The notes: a model not told the origin generated them from the letters alone. A DNA stretch of 64,000 bases from Lysobacter solisilvae (GCF_016613535.2 NZ_CP071518.1:2232001-2296000), one strand, 5' to 3'. Positions 1 through 9,396 are shown, counted from the first letter of the stretch. Translations and numbers: made by a program.

Positions 1-566
1 GGATCGAAGTTGTGGCCGAGGCAAGCGATGGCCGGCAGGCGGTGGAGGTCATTCCGCAGATCCAGCCCGACGTGGTGCTGATGGACATGCGGATGCCGGT
101 GATGTCCGGCCTGGAGGCGCTGCAGGCGATGGCGCGTACCAACAGCCTGCCGCCCACCATCATCCTGACCACCTTCGACGATGACCAGCTCGTGCTGGCC
201 GGTCTCAAGGCCGGCGCCAAGGGCTACCTCCTCAAGGATGTCTCGCTGGAGCAACTGGTTGGCGCCATCCAGACGGTCGCCAACGGAGGGTCGCTGGTGC
301 AGCCGGCGATGACGCAGCGGCTGCTGTCCGGCCTGGAGCACATGCGCAACGAGTTCGTCAGCCTGGACCGTCCGGACCCGCTCACCGAGCGCGAAACGGA
401 GATCCTGCGCCTGATGGCCGGCGGCTTCTCGAACAAGGAGATCGCCAATTCGCTGGGCGTGGCCGAGGGCACGATCAAGAACCACGTGTCCAACATCCTG
501 TCCAAGCTCGGCGTGCGCGACCGCACGCGGGCCGTGCTCAAGGCCTTCGAGCTGCAGCTGGTCTGA
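1..566 (+). CDS. NarL/LuxR-type response regulator, 5' truncated by window edge
   Basis: C-terminal ~188 residues of a two-component response regulator; the reading frame is already open at the first base, so the start lies outside the window. What is visible is the receiver domain from just before the phospho-acceptor region (QPDVVLMDMRMPVMSG holds the likely phosphorylated Asp), the conserved Lys in GYLLKD, and a LuxR-type helix-turn-helix (LTERETEILRLMAGG ... NKEIANSLGVAEGTIKNHVSNILSKLG). The family is phosphorylated by a partner histidine kinase and then binds promoter DNA as a dimer. The kinase is probably upstream, outside the window. A G/C hairpin follows the stop. The target genes cannot be told from this fragment. 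Confidence 0.93.
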   Translation, partial: IEVVAEASDGRQAVEVIPQIQPDVVLMDMRMPVMSGLEALQAMARTNSLPPTIILTTFDDDQLVLAGLKAGAKGYLLKDVSLEQLVGAIQTVANGGSLVQPAMTQRLLSGLEHMRNEFVSLDRPDPLTERETEILRLMAGGFSNKEIANSLGVAEGTIKNHVSNILSKLGVRDRTRAVLKAFELQLV

Positions 567-572
567 CTGACG

Positions 573-601
573 GCCCGCCCGGCGCAAGGCACCGGGCGGG
601 C
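573..601 (+). terminator. Hairpin after the response regulator
   Basis: A perfect 10-bp stem (GCCCGCCCGG at 573-582 pairing with CCGGGCGGGC at 592-601) with a 9-base loop lies 7 bases after the stop codon. No T-tract follows, so it could be a weak or Rho-assisted terminator or an mRNA-stabilising hairpin. Confidence 0.5.
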
Positions 602-910
602 TGCCGATGAATGCCGCGGCCACGCGAGCCCGCGGCCCGCAGTGGCGGCCCACGCTGCCCACGCCGGACATCCCCCATTGCACGCGGGCGGGGCGGGCCG
701 GACCGCCGTGATGGTCCGGCAACCCCGGGGCCGGGCTGCGTCCGGCCGTGCTTGCGAACCCGAGTTCTCATGCCATTGCGTCATGCCCGTCATGGCGGCA
801 ATGGACTCATCCGTGGGCGACGGCTACGCCGCGGCCGCCGGCTGGGTTACGATTGCCGACTTGCGCCCCGGCCGCGATTGGCCGGGGTCGCCGGTCCCTG
901 GAGAACCTGA
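602..910. other. Non-coding GC-rich spacer
   Basis: About 310 bases between the hairpin after the response regulator and the SRPBCC-family gene. The short open frames here are low-complexity Arg/Pro/Ala sequence with no family resemblance. The promoter of the downstream gene should be here; TACGAT at 848-853 could be a -10 element but has no convincing -35 partner. I see nothing else in it. Confidence 0.5.
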
Positions 911-1978
911 ATGACCCGTCTCATCGAGATCCTGATTTCCCTGGCGATCGTCGCCGTGCTGTTCACGGCGGTCGGCATCCTGCTGCCGTCGAGCCGTCAC
1001 CTCGCCCATGCGGTGGAAACCAACCGCAAGCTGCCGATCGTGTTCGACACCTTGAACAGCGTCCGCCGCTTCAAGGAATGGAACCTCGCCGTCGCCGGCG
1101 ACCCGAAAATCAAGCTGGCCTACACCGGTCCCGACCAGGGCGTCGGCGCCAAGGTGAGCTGGGACTCCGAAGAGCCGGCCCTGGGTCAGGGCAGCTGGGA
1201 GATCACCCAGAGCGAACCGGGCAAGCGCGTGGCCTACGCCATCCAGGACATCGACCGCGGCTTCGACAAGAAGTCGGAGTTCATCCTGAAGCCGACCGGC
1301 AAGAACGGCCGCAACATCGAAATCACCCAGACCTACGACGTCGACTACGGCTGGAACCTGCTCAACCGCTACTCCGGCCTGTACGTGTCCAGCAACGTGG
1401 GCGAAGAGATGAAGGCCGGCCTTTCGCGCCTGACCAACATGCTCGCCACCATCCCGAACCTGGACTACACGGTCCTGGGCAAGGACGACCCGAGCATGGC
1501 GCCGCGCATCATGGAGCGTCCGGCGCAGAACCTGCTGGTCCTCACGGCCGCCGTGCCGCGCAGTGACGCCACCATCCAGGCGCAGATCAAGACCAACCTG
1601 GAGTGGATCAAGAAGAACATCGCCGCCAATGGCCTGGAGGCCGTGGGTCCGGTGCGCGTGATCACCAACGAGTTCGGCGAGATGTATTCGTTCGACGTCG
1701 CGCAGGAAGTCCGCAAGCCGGGCAGCACCGGCAAGCTGACCGGCCTGAACCTGACCAACAACGTCGAGCTGGCCTACAGCGAGCCGCAGCGCGTCGCCGT
1801 CGTCCCGTACACGGGGCACTACTCGAACCTGCAGGGCGTGCGCGATGCACTGCGCGCCTGGGCGATGACCCGCGGCTACGAGCCGACCGAGCGCGCCTAC
1901 GACATCTGGAAGGGCGGCATCGATGCCGGCTTCACCGGTCAGGAAGGTACGTACGACGTGGTGTGGGCGATCAACTGA
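911..1978 (+). CDS. SRPBCC-family protein with C-terminal GyrI-like domain, membrane-anchored
   Basis: 355 residues. The N-terminus is one hydrophobic helix (about residues 5-27) that should anchor the protein in the inner membrane. Residues ~35-190 resemble the SRPBCC/polyketide-cyclase fold, a hydrophobic ligand pocket (note RRFKEWN and the GxxS/W-rich strands), and ~205-355 resemble the GyrI-like/AraC-effector small-molecule binding fold (VVPYTGHYSNLQGVRDALRAW). The ligand is unknown. A two-domain ligand-binding protein of this type is common in Xanthomonadaceae. It is monocistronic, with a classical terminator right after the stop. The ATG follows GGAGAACCTGA, a plausible ribosome binding site. 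Domain assignment is by eye. Confidence 0.85.
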   Translation: MTRLIEILISLAIVAVLFTAVGILLPSSRHLAHAVETNRKLPIVFDTLNSVRRFKEWNLAVAGDPKIKLAYTGPDQGVGAKVSWDSEEPALGQGSWEITQSEPGKRVAYAIQDIDRGFDKKSEFILKPTGKNGRNIEITQTYDVDYGWNLLNRYSGLYVSSNVGEEMKAGLSRLTNMLATIPNLDYTVLGKDDPSMAPRIMERPAQNLLVLTAAVPRSDATIQAQIKTNLEWIKKNIAANGLEAVGPVRVITNEFGEMYSFDVAQEVRKPGSTGKLTGLNLTNNVELAYSEPQRVAVVPYTGHYSNLQGVRDALRAWAMTRGYEPTERAYDIWKGGIDAGFTGQEGTYDVVWAIN

Positions 1979-2002
1979 TCCCAGGCTGCATGGTTTGACG
2001 CA

Positions 2003-2031
2003 AACGCCGCGCACTGCGCGGCGTTTTCGTT
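2003..2031 (+). terminator. Rho-independent terminator after SRPBCC gene
   Basis: A 10-bp stem (AACGCCGCGC pairing with GCGCGGCGTT) closes a 3-base loop and is followed by TTCGTTT. It lies 25 bases after the stop codon at 1978. Confidence 0.85.
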
Positions 2032-2143
2032 TGTGCGGTGCGACGCGGGGCGGTCACGGTGCGTGCGCCGCGGGCATGGACCGCGGGTCCGACAACCGTT
2101 GGCTCGCGCTACTATCGCCCGTGCGAAAGACCGGAGCCGCACC

Positions 2144-2515
2144 ATGGACCGCACGCATCCGCCCTTGCCTCCCATCAGCCGCGTTCTTGCCGCGGCCGGT
2201 GGGCTGCTGGCCGCCGCGGCGGTCGGCTTGTCCGCGTATGCCTCGCATGCCAGCCAAGGCGATGCGCGCGCCTCGCTGTACCTGGCGGCGGTGTTCGCAT
2301 TCGGCCACGGCGTCGCGCTGGCTGCTCTCGCACCGCGCGCCGGGCGGCGCATGGACCGGTTGGCGCTGTCGATCCTGCTGGTCGGCACGGTGCTGTTCTG
2401 CGGCAGCCTGGCGCTGTCCCGCCTGGCGGACGTGTCCACCGGCCTGGCGCCGATGGGCGGGATGCTGCTGATCGCCGGCTGGCTGCTGCATGCCGCCGCC
2501 GCTGCCAGGCACTGA
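2144..2515 (+). CDS. DUF423-family small membrane protein
   Basis: 123 residues. Four hydrophobic segments (about 10-28, 42-58, 70-88, 95-115) match the DUF423/YgdD layout: a start like ISRVLAAAGGLLAAAAVGLSAYASHA, then a central FAFGHGVALAAL segment and a final GGMLLIAGWLLH helix. The function of the family is unknown; it is an inner-membrane protein. The start at ATG 2144 is chosen because the hydrophobic region begins about ten residues later; the open frame extends upstream only as Arg-rich non-membrane sequence. The stop is separated by 3 bases from the ATG of the alkA-like gene, so the two are probably translationally coupled. Confidence 0.85.
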   Translation: MDRTHPPLPPISRVLAAAGGLLAAAAVGLSAYASHASQGDARASLYLAAVFAFGHGVALAALAPRAGRRMDRLALSILLVGTVLFCGSLALSRLADVSTGLAPMGGMLLIAGWLLHAAAAARH

Positions 2516-2518
2516 GCG

Positions 2519-3195
2519 ATGGCCCGCCACTCGCGCGGCTTCGACACCGATGCGGCCTACGCCTACCTCTGGCGCGTCGCGACCGCAAACTCGGCGCGTG
2601 GATGAAGAAGCTCGGGCCCATCGAGCCCGACCCGCGCTGGCGCAGGCGTTTCGATCCGGTGGACGCGCTGGCGCGCGCCATCCTGTACCAGCAGCTCAGC
2701 GGCAAGGCCGCGGCCACGATTGTCGGTCGCGTGGAAGTGGCCATCGACAGCGATCGTTTCCATTGCGACACGCTGTGCCGCGTCGACGATGTCGCCCTGC
2801 GGGCCTGTGGGGTATCGGGCAACAAGGCGCTGGCACTGCGCGACCTCGCGCTGCGCGAGGCGCGCGGCGAGATCCCGGACCTGCGCCGGATGAGCACGAT
2901 GGACGACGACGCGATCATCCAGGCGCTCACGCCCATCCGCGGCATCGGCCGCTGGACGGTGGAAATGATGCTGATGTTCCGCCTGGGGCGTCCGGACGTG
3001 CTGCCCATCGATGACCTGGGTGTGCGCAAGGGCGCGCAGGCCGTGGATCGCAGCGAGGAAATGCTCAAGCCGAAGGAACTGGCCGAGCGCGGCGAGCGGT
3101 GGGGGCCGTACCGGACCTACGCCAGCCTGTACCTGTGGCGCATCGCCGATGCGCAGGCCCCGGCCGCGACGCCGACCAAACGCTCCCAGGAATAG
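2519..3195 (+). CDS. DNA-3-methyladenine glycosylase II-like (HhH-GPD), 5' frameshift
   Basis: Base-excision repair glycosylase removing alkylated purines such as 3-methyladenine. The HhH-GPD signature is clear: LTPIRGIGRWTVEMMLMF is the helix-hairpin-helix and LPIDDLGVRKG holds the catalytic Asp; ILYQQLSGKAAATI is the usual N-terminal helix. An ATG at 2519, 3 bases after the DUF423 stop, starts a peptide beginning MARHSRGFDTDAAYAYL that looks like the family N-terminus but hits a stop near 2604. The rest of the family sequence (RRDRKLGAWMKK...) continues in another frame. One missing base near 2572-2580 would join them into 225 residues, a normal length. If the sequence is right, translation may start at ATG 2602 (197 aa). 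Confidence 0.85.
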
Positions 3196-3199
3196 GCGT

Positions 3200-3214
3200 G
3201 GCAGGTGGCCTGCC
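3200..3214. terminator. Small hairpin between convergent genes
   Basis: GGCAGG pairs with CCTGCC across a 3-base loop, between the convergent alkA-like and VanY-like genes. The stem is short and there is no T-tract, so terminator function is only a possibility. Confidence 0.25.
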
Positions 3215-3229
3215 GGCGCCGAAAGTCCG

Positions 3230-4027
3230 CTAGCCCGCGAAGTACCAGTGCCAGGGCTCGTACACGATGCCGTGGGGGTTTTCGCGCGGATAGCTCATGA
3301 CGAAACCGAACCCAAGCGCGTTCTCGCGCAGCCAGGCGAAGGCCGGCGTGTGTTCGAACGACTCCTCCGCGGGCGGCTCGTCCAGCGTGCCGATGTCGAT
3401 CGCGCGGCCGCTGTGATGTTCGCTGTAGCCGGGCGCGGCGTTGACGGTGAGGATCTCCTCCACGCCGAGCCCGCGGGCGCGCTTGCGCTCGAAGATGCCC
3501 AGTTGGTAGTCGTGGCTGCGATAACCGGAGATCGCATCCAGCGCCACGCCCTCGCGCGCGGCGGCCGAATGCAGTGAACGCCATCCGCGTGCGGCCCCGG
3601 CGGTCAGCCAGAGCGGGCGCCGGTAGCGGTCGAAACCGGCCAGCGTCAACGCGATGGGTTCGGCGACCAGGGACAGGCCGGTGCGCTGCCCGTAGCTGTC
3701 GTCCAGTCCCAGTGCGTCGAGCCGGTCGTGCAGGCGATCCAGCGGGAGCTCGCCGGCGGCATCGACCCGTCCGGCGCGCGCGGCCGTCAGATGGTCCAGC
3801 GCCGCCAGCGCCAGCTCGATGCCCGGCTCGCGCCGCAGGCGCGGCACCATCGCCAGCAGGCCTTCGGGCAGGTCGGCGGCCAGGTACAGCCCGTCGCGCT
3901 TGCGTCGCAGCACGTGGCGCGCCCGCGACAGTGCGCGGGCATCGGCGTTGCTGCGCGCGCGCAGCAGGCCCCCGGGCCATATCTCGATATCGGGCGTGTT
4001 GATCAGCTGGCCGGACGCGGAGCGCAT
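3230..4027 (-). CDS. VanY/M15-family D-alanyl-D-alanine carboxypeptidase
   Basis: About 265 residues. The C-terminal half carries the M15B (VanY) zinc peptidase motifs: AISGYRSHDYQ, then SEHHSGRAIDIG (the H-x6-D zinc-ligand motif), and EPWHWYF (the third zinc His). The family trims the terminal D-Ala of peptidoglycan stem peptides, normally in the periplasm. The N-terminal ~100 residues are not recognisable and no clear signal peptide is seen, so export is uncertain. The start is taken at ATG 4027; a GTG at 4048 in the same frame is an alternative. It converges with the alkA-like gene. Confidence 0.88.
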   Translation of the reverse strand: MRSASGQLINTPDIEIWPGGLLRARSNADARALSRARHVLRRKRDGLYLAADLPEGLLAMVPRLRREPGIELALAALDHLTAARAGRVDAAGELPLDRLHDRLDALGLDDSYGQRTGLSLVAEPIALTLAGFDRYRRPLWLTAGAARGWRSLHSAAAREGVALDAISGYRSHDYQLGIFERKRARGLGVEEILTVNAAPGYSEHHSGRAIDIGTLDEPPAEESFEHTPAFAWLRENALGFGFVMSYPRENPHGIVYEPWHWYFAG

Positions 4028-4095
4028 GGCGGGCAGGGTAACGGCCACCGCCTCGCCACGCCAGAATCCCGGCGGCGGTCAGGCCAGAGGCCGCT

Positions 4096-4281
4096 TCAGC
4101 GCCGCGATTCGCGCCAGGTCATCACCGACAGCACGGCGGGGATGATCGTCGCCAGCACGCTGGCCCAGAGGGGAATCGCGACGCCGTTGACCACCACGTC
4201 CCAGGCCAGCAGGACGCGTGAAAGCTGCAGGACCGAGATCAGTGCCAGCAGCACGCAGGTGAGGGTGGTGAAGGGTTTCAT
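4096..4281 (-). CDS. Small two-helix membrane protein, unknown
   Basis: 61 residues with two hydrophobic stretches (about 5-27 and 33-54) and a short basic C-terminus (WRESRR). It has the typical shape of small Xanthomonad inner-membrane proteins, but I cannot assign a family. It lies downstream of the alpha/beta hydrolase with 88 bases between, separated by a G/C hairpin, so it may be transcribed on its own. No function is proposed. Confidence 0.6.
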   Translation of the reverse strand: MKPFTTLTCVLLALISVLQLSRVLLAWDVVVNGVAIPLWASVLATIIPAVLSVMTWRESRR

Positions 4282-4327
4282 TGCCTGCTCCTTGCGCGCC
4301 TGGGCGCGTTCGAGGGAACGAACATTC

Positions 4328-4352
4328 CGCGGGGACCCGGGGCTTCCCCGCG
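4328..4352 (-). terminator. Hairpin downstream of alpha/beta hydrolase
   Basis: CGCGGGGA (4328-4335) pairs with TCCCCGCG (4345-4352) across a 9-base loop, 18 bases after the hydrolase stop on the minus strand. The following minus-strand sequence is GGAATGTTCGTT, only moderately T-rich. Confidence 0.45.
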
Positions 4353-4369
4353 AGGCTGCGTGGTACGCC

Positions 4370-5782
4370 TCACCGGGCCTGGACCCAGGCGGCGACGTCG
4401 TCGATCAGGCCGGCATCGACATGGCCTGCGACGTTGTATTCGGCCACCGATCCGGGCCCCGTGCCGGCGATGCCGAGATGGTTGAGCGCCGGATAGTGCT
4501 TCAGGGTGGCGCGCGCATCGGTGCCGAACGCACCGCGCCATCGCTGCCAGTCGGCCTCCACCACCTGGATGTCGCGGCCGCCCTGCAGCAGCAGCAGGGG
4601 CAGCTTTGCCGCGCTGGCCTCGGCCACTGCGTCGATGGCCTCGAGCTCGCGCCAGTAGGTCGCCGGCAAGCCCAGCGGAAGGTCCGCGGGCGCGAGGTGC
4701 TCGTTCCTGCGCAGGCGCTTGATCTGGTCGTCCAGGGCGGCGATGAAGGCCTCTTCCTCGGGGGTGGTGCGTCCGTCCATGGCCGCCAGCCGCCGGTTCT
4801 GCTCGAGCAGGATGTCGAGCAGCGGGCGCGAGGGCGCCGCCATCAGGATCGCGCCGGCGGCCCCCGCGCGCTGCGCGATGCGCGGCGCCAGCATGCCGCC
4901 CTGGCTGTGGCCGAGGACGTGGATGCGCGCCGGGTCCACCTGGGCCTGCGCGCGCAGGGTGGCGACTGCTGCGACGGCGTCGTTGGTGACTTCCGCATCG
5001 ACCGTGATGCCGGACGCGAAATCCGACGGACGTGCACGCGTGCGCTTGTCGTAGCGCAGCACCGCGATGCCGTGCGCCGCCAGGCCCCGTGCCAGGTCGA
5101 GGAAGGGCCGGTTGGCGCCGATGGTCTCATCCCGGTCCTGCGGACCGGAACCGTGCACCAGCACGATGGCCGGGAATGGGCCGTCGCCGCGAGGCAGGGT
5201 CAGGGTCGCCGGCAGCGCACGCGCGCCGGCGCCCACCGGCAGGTCGCGCTCGATGTAGGAGGCGTCCGCCGCGGGAGCCGGCGGCGGGGGAGGCGGGGCC
5301 GGCTGGATCAGGAAACCGGCCACGCGGCCCTGCTCGTCGATGGCGACCGTCGCCAGCAGGTCCACGGTGGCATGGTCGAGCGGAATCTCGACCACGACCA
5401 TGCCCGACTCGATCCGTTCGCGCGGCGTGCCGCGCCCTTGGGCGACGCCAGCCTGCGCGGGCAGGGATTCCCATACGTGGCGCAGCTTGTCGGCAGGCAC
5501 GGCCGCGCGCATCTGTGCGGAAAACGACGCCGTGGCGGCGTCGAACCGCCCGGCGTCCAGCTGGTCGAGCAGGCGGAGCGCGGCCTGGGTCGCCGGAGTC
5601 GCGACGGCCCGGGTGGTGGCAGGCGCGCCGTCCTGCGCAGCGACCGAGGCCGGCGCGGCAGCGGCACCGCCGGCGGGGATCAGGGCCAGCGCCAGGGCCA
5701 GCGCAAGCAAGGCGGTGTTGGCCTTGCGCATCGGGTGGGGCTGCTTTGCGGGGCAGGGGCAAATCGGTTCCATGTCATTCAT
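4370..5782 (-). CDS. Exported alpha/beta hydrolase with DUF3887-like N-terminal domain
   Basis: 470 residues from ATG 5782, or 453 from the ATG at 5731, which directly precedes a signal peptide ([22 protein letters not shown]). Residues ~65-170 resemble the DUF3887 domain often found before such hydrolases; a proline linker follows, then an alpha/beta hydrolase: oxyanion motif [11 protein letters not shown], nucleophile GHSQGG, late Asp in GGRDIQVVE and catalytic His in YPALNHLG. It is probably a periplasmic esterase or peptidase of unknown substrate. The upstream ATG overlaps the stop of the Arc-type gene, suggesting coupling, whereas the 5731 start would give cleaner export. Confidence 0.88.
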   Translation of the reverse strand: MNDMEPICPCPAKQPHPMRKANTALLALALALALIPAGGAAAAPASVAAQDGAPATTRAVATPATQAALRLLDQLDAGRFDAATASFSAQMRAAVPADKLRHVWESLPAQAGVAQGRGTPRERIESGMVVVEIPLDHATVDLLATVAIDEQGRVAGFLIQPAPPPPPPAPAADASYIERDLPVGAGARALPATLTLPRGDGPFPAIVLVHGSGPQDRDETIGANRPFLDLARGLAAHGIAVLRYDKRTRARPSDFASGITVDAEVTNDAVAAVATLRAQAQVDPARIHVLGHSQGGMLAPRIAQRAGAAGAILMAAPSRPLLDILLEQNRRLAAMDGRTTPEEEAFIAALDDQIKRLRRNEHLAPADLPLGLPATYWRELEAIDAVAEASAAKLPLLLLQGGRDIQVVEADWQRWRGAFGTDARATLKHYPALNHLGIAGTGPGSVAEYNVAGHVDAGLIDDVAAWVQAR

Positions 5783-5981
5783 TCCCTGATGTCTCGTCGG
5801 GCGCCGGTTCCGGCGGGTTTTCCGCTTCGGGGGCCTTCAGGCGGCCGGCCTTGCGGAGCGCGTCGCGCAGCACGTATTCGATCTGCGCGTTGAGGCTGCG
5901 CAATTCGTCGTCGGCCCAGCGCTGCGCCGCGGCCAGGACATCGGCGTTGATGCGCAGCGGGTAGGCCTTCTTTTCGCTCAT
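5775..5981 (-). CDS. Arc-family ribbon-helix-helix DNA-binding protein
   Basis: 68 residues. The order beta strand (KKAYPLRIN), helix A ([14 protein letters not shown]), helix B ([18 protein letters not shown]) is the ribbon-helix-helix fold of Arc/MetJ-type repressors, followed by a Pro/Glu-rich tail. Such proteins bind palindromic operators as paired dimers and often control their own operon. This one is the third gene of a minus-strand run with the SPFH gene, overlapping the preceding small ORF by 4 bases. The palindrome in front of the SPFH gene (7042-7062) is a candidate operator; that is inference. Confidence 0.85.
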   Translation of the reverse strand: MSEKKAYPLRINADVLAAAQRWADDELRSLNAQIEYVLRDALRKAGRLKAPEAENPPEPAPDETSGNE

Positions 5982-6136
5982 GCCAGGTCCCCGGCGATCA
6001 CGTCAGGCGATCGGCCCGCGCGGGTTCGGGCGCTGCGGGGCGCGTGACGCATCGCCACGCACGACCGTCCATCCGGCGGCCGTTGCTCAGACCTGGCCAG
6101 CCGCGTGGCGGCGCCCGCATCGCGTGAGCTTTCCAT
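5978..6136 (-). CDS. Possible small Arg-rich ORF between SPFH and Arc-type genes
   Basis: 52 residues. It starts 14 bases after the SPFH stop and its TGA overlaps the ATG of the Arc-type gene (ATGA), an arrangement typical of a coupled operon. The composition (Arg, Ala, Ser, Pro-rich) resembles random high-GC translation and I recognise no family, so this may simply be spacer. The position is the main argument for it. Confidence 0.35.
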   Translation of the reverse strand: MESSRDAGAATRLARSEQRPPDGRSCVAMRHAPRSARTRAGRSPDVIAGDLA

Positions 6137-6150
6137 GCCGATGCTCCGGG

Positions 6151-7014
6151 TCAATACAGCGTTCCGGCATTGACGATGGGCTGCGTCGAACGCTCGCCGC
6201 ACAGCACGACCAGCAGGTTGCTCACCATCTGCGCCTTGCGTTCCTCGTCCAGATGCACGACGCCGTTCTTCTGGAGTTCGGCCAGCGCCATCTCGACCAT
6301 GCCCACGGCGCCGGCGACGATGCGCGTACGCGCCGCGATGATCGCGTTGGCCTGCTGGCGCTGCAGCATCGCCTGGGCGATCTCGGGCGCGTAGGCCAGA
6401 TGGCTGATGCGCGCATTGAGCACCTGCACGCCGGCGTCGGCCAGGCGTTCGGACAGTTCCTGTTCGAGGTGCTGCGAGATCTCCGCGGCATGGCTGCGCA
6501 GGGCGATCTGGCCTTCCTCGTGCTGGTCGTAGGGATAGCTGGTGGCCATCGTGCGCAGCGCGGACTCGGACTGGATGTGGACGAAGCTCTCGTAGTCGTC
6601 GACGTTGTAGACGGCCTCCGCGCTGTCCACCACCTGCCAGACGATCACCGCGGCGATCTCGATCGGGCTGCCGTCCAGTTCGTTGACCTTGAGCCGGCCG
6701 CTTTCGAAGTTGCGCACGCGCTGGCTGACCTTCTTCTTCGCGTAGAAGGGGTTGTTCCAGCGCAGGCCGTTCTCCTTCACCGTGCCGACGTACTTGCCGA
6801 ACAGGCTGAGCACGGCCGACTGGTTGGGCTCGACCATGTACAGGCCGATCAGGCAGAAGCCGGCCAGCACGCCCATCACGAACGCCAGCACCAGCAGCAG
6901 GGGGGAGTCGGTCTGGACGCCGGTGAAGAACAGATAGGCCGACGCCAGGCCGGCGGCGATCAGTCCCAGCAGGGTCGGGATGCCGGGCAGCGACTGCAGG
7001 GGGATCTCTTTCAT
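6151..7014 (-). CDS. SPFH/Band 7 domain membrane protein
   Basis: 287 residues. Two N-terminal membrane helices (about 12-32 and 40-62) are followed by the SPFH/Band 7 domain ([30 protein letters not shown] ... [32 protein letters not shown]), then a long helix rich in Glu/Ala/Gln, as in stomatin/flotillin homologues. These scaffold membrane microdomains and often assist membrane proteases. The ATG is preceded by AGGAG. It heads a minus-strand run with a small ORF, an Arc-type regulator and a hydrolase. Immediately upstream is a perfect AT-rich inverted repeat, unusual in this GC-rich sequence. Confidence 0.93.
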   Translation of the reverse strand: MKEIPLQSLPGIPTLLGLIAAGLASAYLFFTGVQTDSPLLLVLAFVMGVLAGFCLIGLYMVEPNQSAVLSLFGKYVGTVKENGLRWNNPFYAKKKVSQRVRNFESGRLKVNELDGSPIEIAAVIVWQVVDSAEAVYNVDDYESFVHIQSESALRTMATSYPYDQHEEGQIALRSHAAEISQHLEQELSERLADAGVQVLNARISHLAYAPEIAQAMLQRQQANAIIAARTRIVAGAVGMVEMALAELQKNGVVHLDEERKAQMVSNLLVVLCGERSTQPIVNAGTLY

Positions 7015-7041
7015 GGTGGTCTCCTGGGCGATGTCGAATTG

Positions 7042-7062
7042 TTGATATCAAAATGATATCAA
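7042..7062 (-). promoter_or_regulatory. Perfect AT-rich palindrome upstream of SPFH operon
   Basis: Two 9-bp arms, TTGATATCA (7042-7050) and TGATATCAA (7054-7062), are separated by AAA, and the flanks GTTGA/TCAAC extend the symmetry. The right side lies 28 bases upstream of the SPFH start codon, where an operator overlapping a promoter would sit. The encoded ribbon-helix-helix protein of the same operon is a candidate ligand. Confidence 0.7.
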
Positions 7063-7171
7063 GTCAACAGGGTCCCGACGGACGGATCCGAGCGGTTCCG
7101 TCCTCGCCGGAGAGATCGAACGCGGGGGCAGGCGCAGGTCGAAGCCCGTCGGGAGGGCTGGACGCCGGTGG

Positions 7172-8083
7172 CTAGGGGGTGATCCGGTACATGGGCGCGG
7201 GAATGAACTCGCCGGTGGCGTATAGGCTGCGTCCGTCGGCGGACCATCCCAGCGCCTCGGCCTGGGGCAGCCAGGGCAGTTCGCGCAGGCGCGGGGCGTG
7301 CCGGATCGCCTCGGACCAGCTCTCCTGAGGTCCGCGGTGGTACAGCAGCAGGTCGCGGTAGGTCATCACGGCCAGGGTTTGCCCATCGGGCGAGAGGTCC
7401 GCGGCGGTGACCTGGCGCAGCACGCGGGCCTGCCGTGCGTTGCGCCGCGTCTCTTCCGCGCTGGCGACCGGGACGCCGTGCAGGGTTCCCAGTCGCGTGG
7501 CGGTGACGATCCGGGTGGAGGGCTGCAGCGGCAGGGAGAACATTTCCGGCGGCTGGCGCTTCTTCGAAATCAGCAGGATCCGGCGGTTGGGCGCATCGAC
7601 GGCCACGGCCTCGCAGTCGCGCGCGCCGTCGGGCCAGCGAAAGGCGATCGACCACGCCGGCCGGATGCGTGCGTTCTCCACCTTGTCCGGCTCCTCGACG
7701 ACGTGCAGCTGCAGGGTCCGCCGCAGGCCGCCGTTGTCGCCGGTGTCGGCGATCAGCAGGTAGTCCTTGCCGTCGAGGCGGAAGGCGGCGAGGTCTTCCC
7801 AGTCGGTCTTGGTCACCCCCTCCAGGCGCACCGTGGCCAGGCGCTCGCCGTTCTTCGGACTGATCGCGAACAGCCGCGCGGGGTTGCCGCCGTCGTCGTT
7901 GAGCCACAGCACGTCGCGGTGGCGCCGGGAAGCCGCCAGCCCGCTGATTTCCGCCAGTTGCGAGTCCACCAGCAGCACGCCGGACAACGCGCCCGACTCC
8001 GGCGGGGCCGCGTCCTTGTCGGTGCAGGCGGCCAGCAGGCAGGCGAGGACGATGGCGGACCAGGCGGGGGAAGGGCGTGGCAT
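7172..8083 (-). CDS. Predicted lipoprotein, beta-propeller/phytase-like
   Basis: 303 residues from ATG 8083. A lipoprotein signal peptide ([12 protein letters not shown], lipobox LAAC) is followed by repeated blade-like segments: [106 protein letters not shown]. This order is typical of esterase-like/phytase-like beta-propellers exposed in the periplasm; the substrate is unknown. The longer open frame upstream of 8083 is rejected because the lipoprotein signal fits ATG 8083. It is divergent from purT, with about 95 bases between the starts. Confidence 0.82.
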   Translation of the reverse strand: MPRPSPAWSAIVLACLLAACTDKDAAPPESGALSGVLLVDSQLAEISGLAASRRHRDVLWLNDDGGNPARLFAISPKNGERLATVRLEGVTKTDWEDLAAFRLDGKDYLLIADTGDNGGLRRTLQLHVVEEPDKVENARIRPAWSIAFRWPDGARDCEAVAVDAPNRRILLISKKRQPPEMFSLPLQPSTRIVTATRLGTLHGVPVASAEETRRNARQARVLRQVTAADLSPDGQTLAVMTYRDLLLYHRGPQESWSEAIRHAPRLRELPWLPQAEALGWSADGRSLYATGEFIPAPMYRITP

Positions 8084-8178
8084 GGCCGAAGCATCGCACG
8101 CGCACCGCGGCGGCGACCACGCCGGCCTCGCAGGTTGCCCGGCTACACTACCCGGCCCTCGCCATGCCCATGCAGACC

Positions 8179-9381
8179 ATGACCCGGATCGGTACGCCAC
8201 TGTCGCCCCATGCCCTGCGTGTGCTGTTGCTCGGTTCGGGCGAGCTGGGCAAGGAAGTGGCGATCGAACTGCAGCGCCTGGGCGTGGAAGTGATCGCGGC
8301 CGACCGTTACGCCGACGCGCCGGCCATGCAGGTCGCCCATCGCAGCCACGTGCTGGACATGCTCGACGGCAATGCCATCCGTTCGCTCGTCTCCATCGAG
8401 CAACCCCATCTGATCGTCCCCGAAATCGAGGCGATCCATACCCAGACCCTGGTGGAACTGGAGGCCGAATTCGCCGCCCAGGGCAACGGCGCCTCGCGCG
8501 TCATCCCCACGGCACGCGCCGCACGCCTGACCATGGACCGCGAGGGCATCCGCCGCCTGGCAGGCGAGACGCTGGGACTGGCTACTTCGCCCTACAGGTT
8601 CGTCGATACGCGCGAGGAATATCGCGCCGCCATCGAACAGGTCGGCCTGCCTTGCGTGGTCAAGCCGGTGATGTCCTCGTCCGGCAAGGGCCAGTCGACG
8701 GTGCGCACCCCGGCCGACATCGATGCCGCCTGGGATTACGCGCAGACCGGCGGCCGCGCCGGCGCGGGCCGGGTCATCGTGGAGGGCTTCATCGATTTCG
8801 ACTACGAGATCACCCTGCTCACCGTCCGCCACCGCGACGGTACGACTTTCTGCGACCCCATCGGTCACCTGCAGCGCGACGGCGACTACCGGGAAAGCTG
8901 GCAGCCGCAGCCGATGTCGCCGCGTGCGCTGGAACGTTCGCAGCAGATTGCACGGGCGATCACCGACGACCTGGGCGGCTGGGGTGTGTTCGGCGTGGAA
9001 CTGTTCGTCAAGGGTGACGAGGTGTGGTTCAGCGAAGTCTCGCCGCGTCCGCACGATACCGGCCTGGTCACGCTGGCCTCGCAGGACCTGAGCCAGTTCG
9101 CGCTGCACGCGCGGGCGATCCTCGGCCTGCCGATCCCCGGGATCCGGCAGAACGGGCCTGCCGCCTCGTGCGCGCTGCTGGCGCAGGGACACGGGGTGCC
9201 GGTGTTCGAGGGCGTCGCCGCCGCGCTGGCCCAACCGGACACGCAGCTGCGCCTGTTCGGCAAGCCGCGCGTGGAAGGGCAACGCCGCGTGGGCGTAACG
9301 CTCGCGCTGGGCAAGGACATCGACGATGCCCGCGAGCGTGCGCGCGACGCGGCCTCACACCTCACCATCGAGCTGCGCTGA
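8179..9381 (+). CDS. purT: Formate-dependent phosphoribosylglycinamide formyltransferase
   Basis: Purine biosynthesis, third step: formate + ATP + GAR to FGAR. It is closely similar to E. coli PurT along its length: [40 protein letters not shown] near the start, the ATP-grasp core ([29 protein letters not shown]), and the metal-binding [10 protein letters not shown]. About 400 residues from ATG 8179, which matches the family N-terminus (MTRIGTPL); ATGs at 8164 and 8170 in the same frame are possible. A small conserved-looking gene follows 15 bases downstream. Confidence 0.97.
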   Translation: MTRIGTPLSPHALRVLLLGSGELGKEVAIELQRLGVEVIAADRYADAPAMQVAHRSHVLDMLDGNAIRSLVSIEQPHLIVPEIEAIHTQTLVELEAEFAAQGNGASRVIPTARAARLTMDREGIRRLAGETLGLATSPYRFVDTREEYRAAIEQVGLPCVVKPVMSSSGKGQSTVRTPADIDAAWDYAQTGGRAGAGRVIVEGFIDFDYEITLLTVRHRDGTTFCDPIGHLQRDGDYRESWQPQPMSPRALERSQQIARAITDDLGGWGVFGVELFVKGDEVWFSEVSPRPHDTGLVTLASQDLSQFALHARAILGLPIPGIRQNGPAASCALLAQGHGVPVFEGVAAALAQPDTQLRLFGKPRVEGQRRVGVTLALGKDIDDARERARDAASHLTIELR

Positions 9382-9396
9382 GCGTCGGAGAATTCC

